Source of the DNA: Syntrophomonadaceae bacterium
Lineage (GTDB): Bacteria; Bacillota; Dethiobacteria; DTU022
DNA: 43,596 nucleotides
Assembly: GCA_007119615.1 (NCBI GenBank)
Contig: SKPH01000021.1
Coordinates: forward strand, 1 to 43,596
Direction: 5' to 3'
The notes under the pieces are model-generated. The model did not search any database and was not told the DNA's origin. It saw only the letters and a list, made by a program, of their open reading frames with translations. Made by a program: the position numbers and the translations under genes. Every line of letters begins with the position of its first letter. Positions within the stretch are counted from its first letter, which is position 1. Below, piece after piece: positions 43,437 to 43,596 of this stretch.

Positions 43437-43596
43437 GTGAATTAAAAGCAGCCAAAGGTTGGAATTCCACGCGCCCCTGAATATTATACTTTTACCCTCG
43501 CAGGAGAAGCTTTCCTGAAAAGCTGGGCGCTGAAGCAACTATTTCAAAGCCAACATAACGCAAAATTCTTTGAAGACGGTATTAAGGAAACAGTAG
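43437..43596 (+). pseudogene. Decayed acyl-CoA dehydratase activase-related gene (DUF2229-like), cut by window edge
   Basis: From a GTG at 43437, conceptual translation gives a protein start resembling the DUF2229 family found with 2-hydroxyacyl-CoA dehydratase activators (KVGIPRA...YYTF). There is a TAA at codon 3 (43443-43445). A shift of frame near the T-run at 43490-43493 gives FYPRRRSFPEKLGAEATISK. A shift back near 43556 gives NAKFFEDGIKETV up to the edge. The three pieces align in order with one family N-terminus, which implies two compensating indels plus a nonsense change. Sequencing error is possible but would need several events. Confidence 0.6.

Noticed and set aside
43481-43596. 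A glycine-riboswitch-like stretch at the right edge
   Set aside because: The resemblance is limited to a few bases, and the region is better explained as decayed coding sequence.

Overview
The window looks like chromosomal DNA from an anaerobic, low-to-mid GC Firmicute of the Clostridia/Dethiobacteria type. This is inferred from the sequence. Nearly every gene has a strong AGGAGG-type ribosome binding site, and GTG and TTG starts are common. The oxidative-stress genes are anaerobe types (a one-iron superoxide reductase and a PerR-like regulator). Lysine and meso-DAP are made through the DapL aminotransferase, and the Tat system has TatA and TatC only. No prophage, insertion sequence, CRISPR array or rRNA is visible. 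One tRNA gene, tRNA-Pro(CGG), is present.

Layout, left. Positions 1-6212 hold an OpuC-type glycine betaine/choline ABC transporter operon (permease, CBS-domain ATPase, permease, binding lipoprotein). It is followed by a two-CBS-domain protein and a pyrrolysine-free MttB-family methyltransferase, which together suggest uptake and demethylation of a quaternary amine. A zinc alcohol dehydrogenase (-), GalU and an amidase-signature hydrolase follow. Next come two Gate-domain membrane proteins (-), a FetAB-like ABC pair, a membrane site-2 protease with CBS domains (-) and a small unknown membrane protein. A long palindromic element at 14071-14129 separates that gene from queG (-).

Layout, centre. 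DUF2007 and PAP2 phosphatase genes lead into a cofactor and export cluster: tatA, tatA, tatC, a MobA-like nucleotidyltransferase and a CofE-like glutamate ligase. Then come lnt (-), a MarR regulator, a DUF4349 lipoprotein (-), a zinc-ribbon membrane protein, an orphan DNA methyltransferase (-) and a cold-shock protein. A redox/metal group follows: a perR-like gene, a ZIP transporter and superoxide reductase, with a LIM-like/winged-helix gene divergent from the last. An MFS transporter and a DUF3786 protein close this part.

Layout, right. dapB-dapA-dapL-lysA supply lysine and meso-DAP. After a TspO-like protein and an MFS carrier there is a tight three-gene unit: a gamma-glutamyltranspeptidase homologue without a signal peptide, an ATP-grasp ligase fused to an M20-peptidase-like domain that appears to have lost its metal ligands, and an N-formylglutamate-amidohydrolase homologue. 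A coiled-coil protein follows. This is the best candidate for an undescribed pathway (peptide or gamma-glutamyl chemistry).

The right end holds tRNA-Pro(CGG) on the minus strand, then an exact-consensus promoter driving two tandem 30-residue membrane microproteins that end at a hairpin, then a decayed acyl-CoA dehydratase activase-related gene (DUF2229 type) running off the edge. Base-level statements were read by eye. Family assignments rest on motifs and protein pattern, not on database searches.
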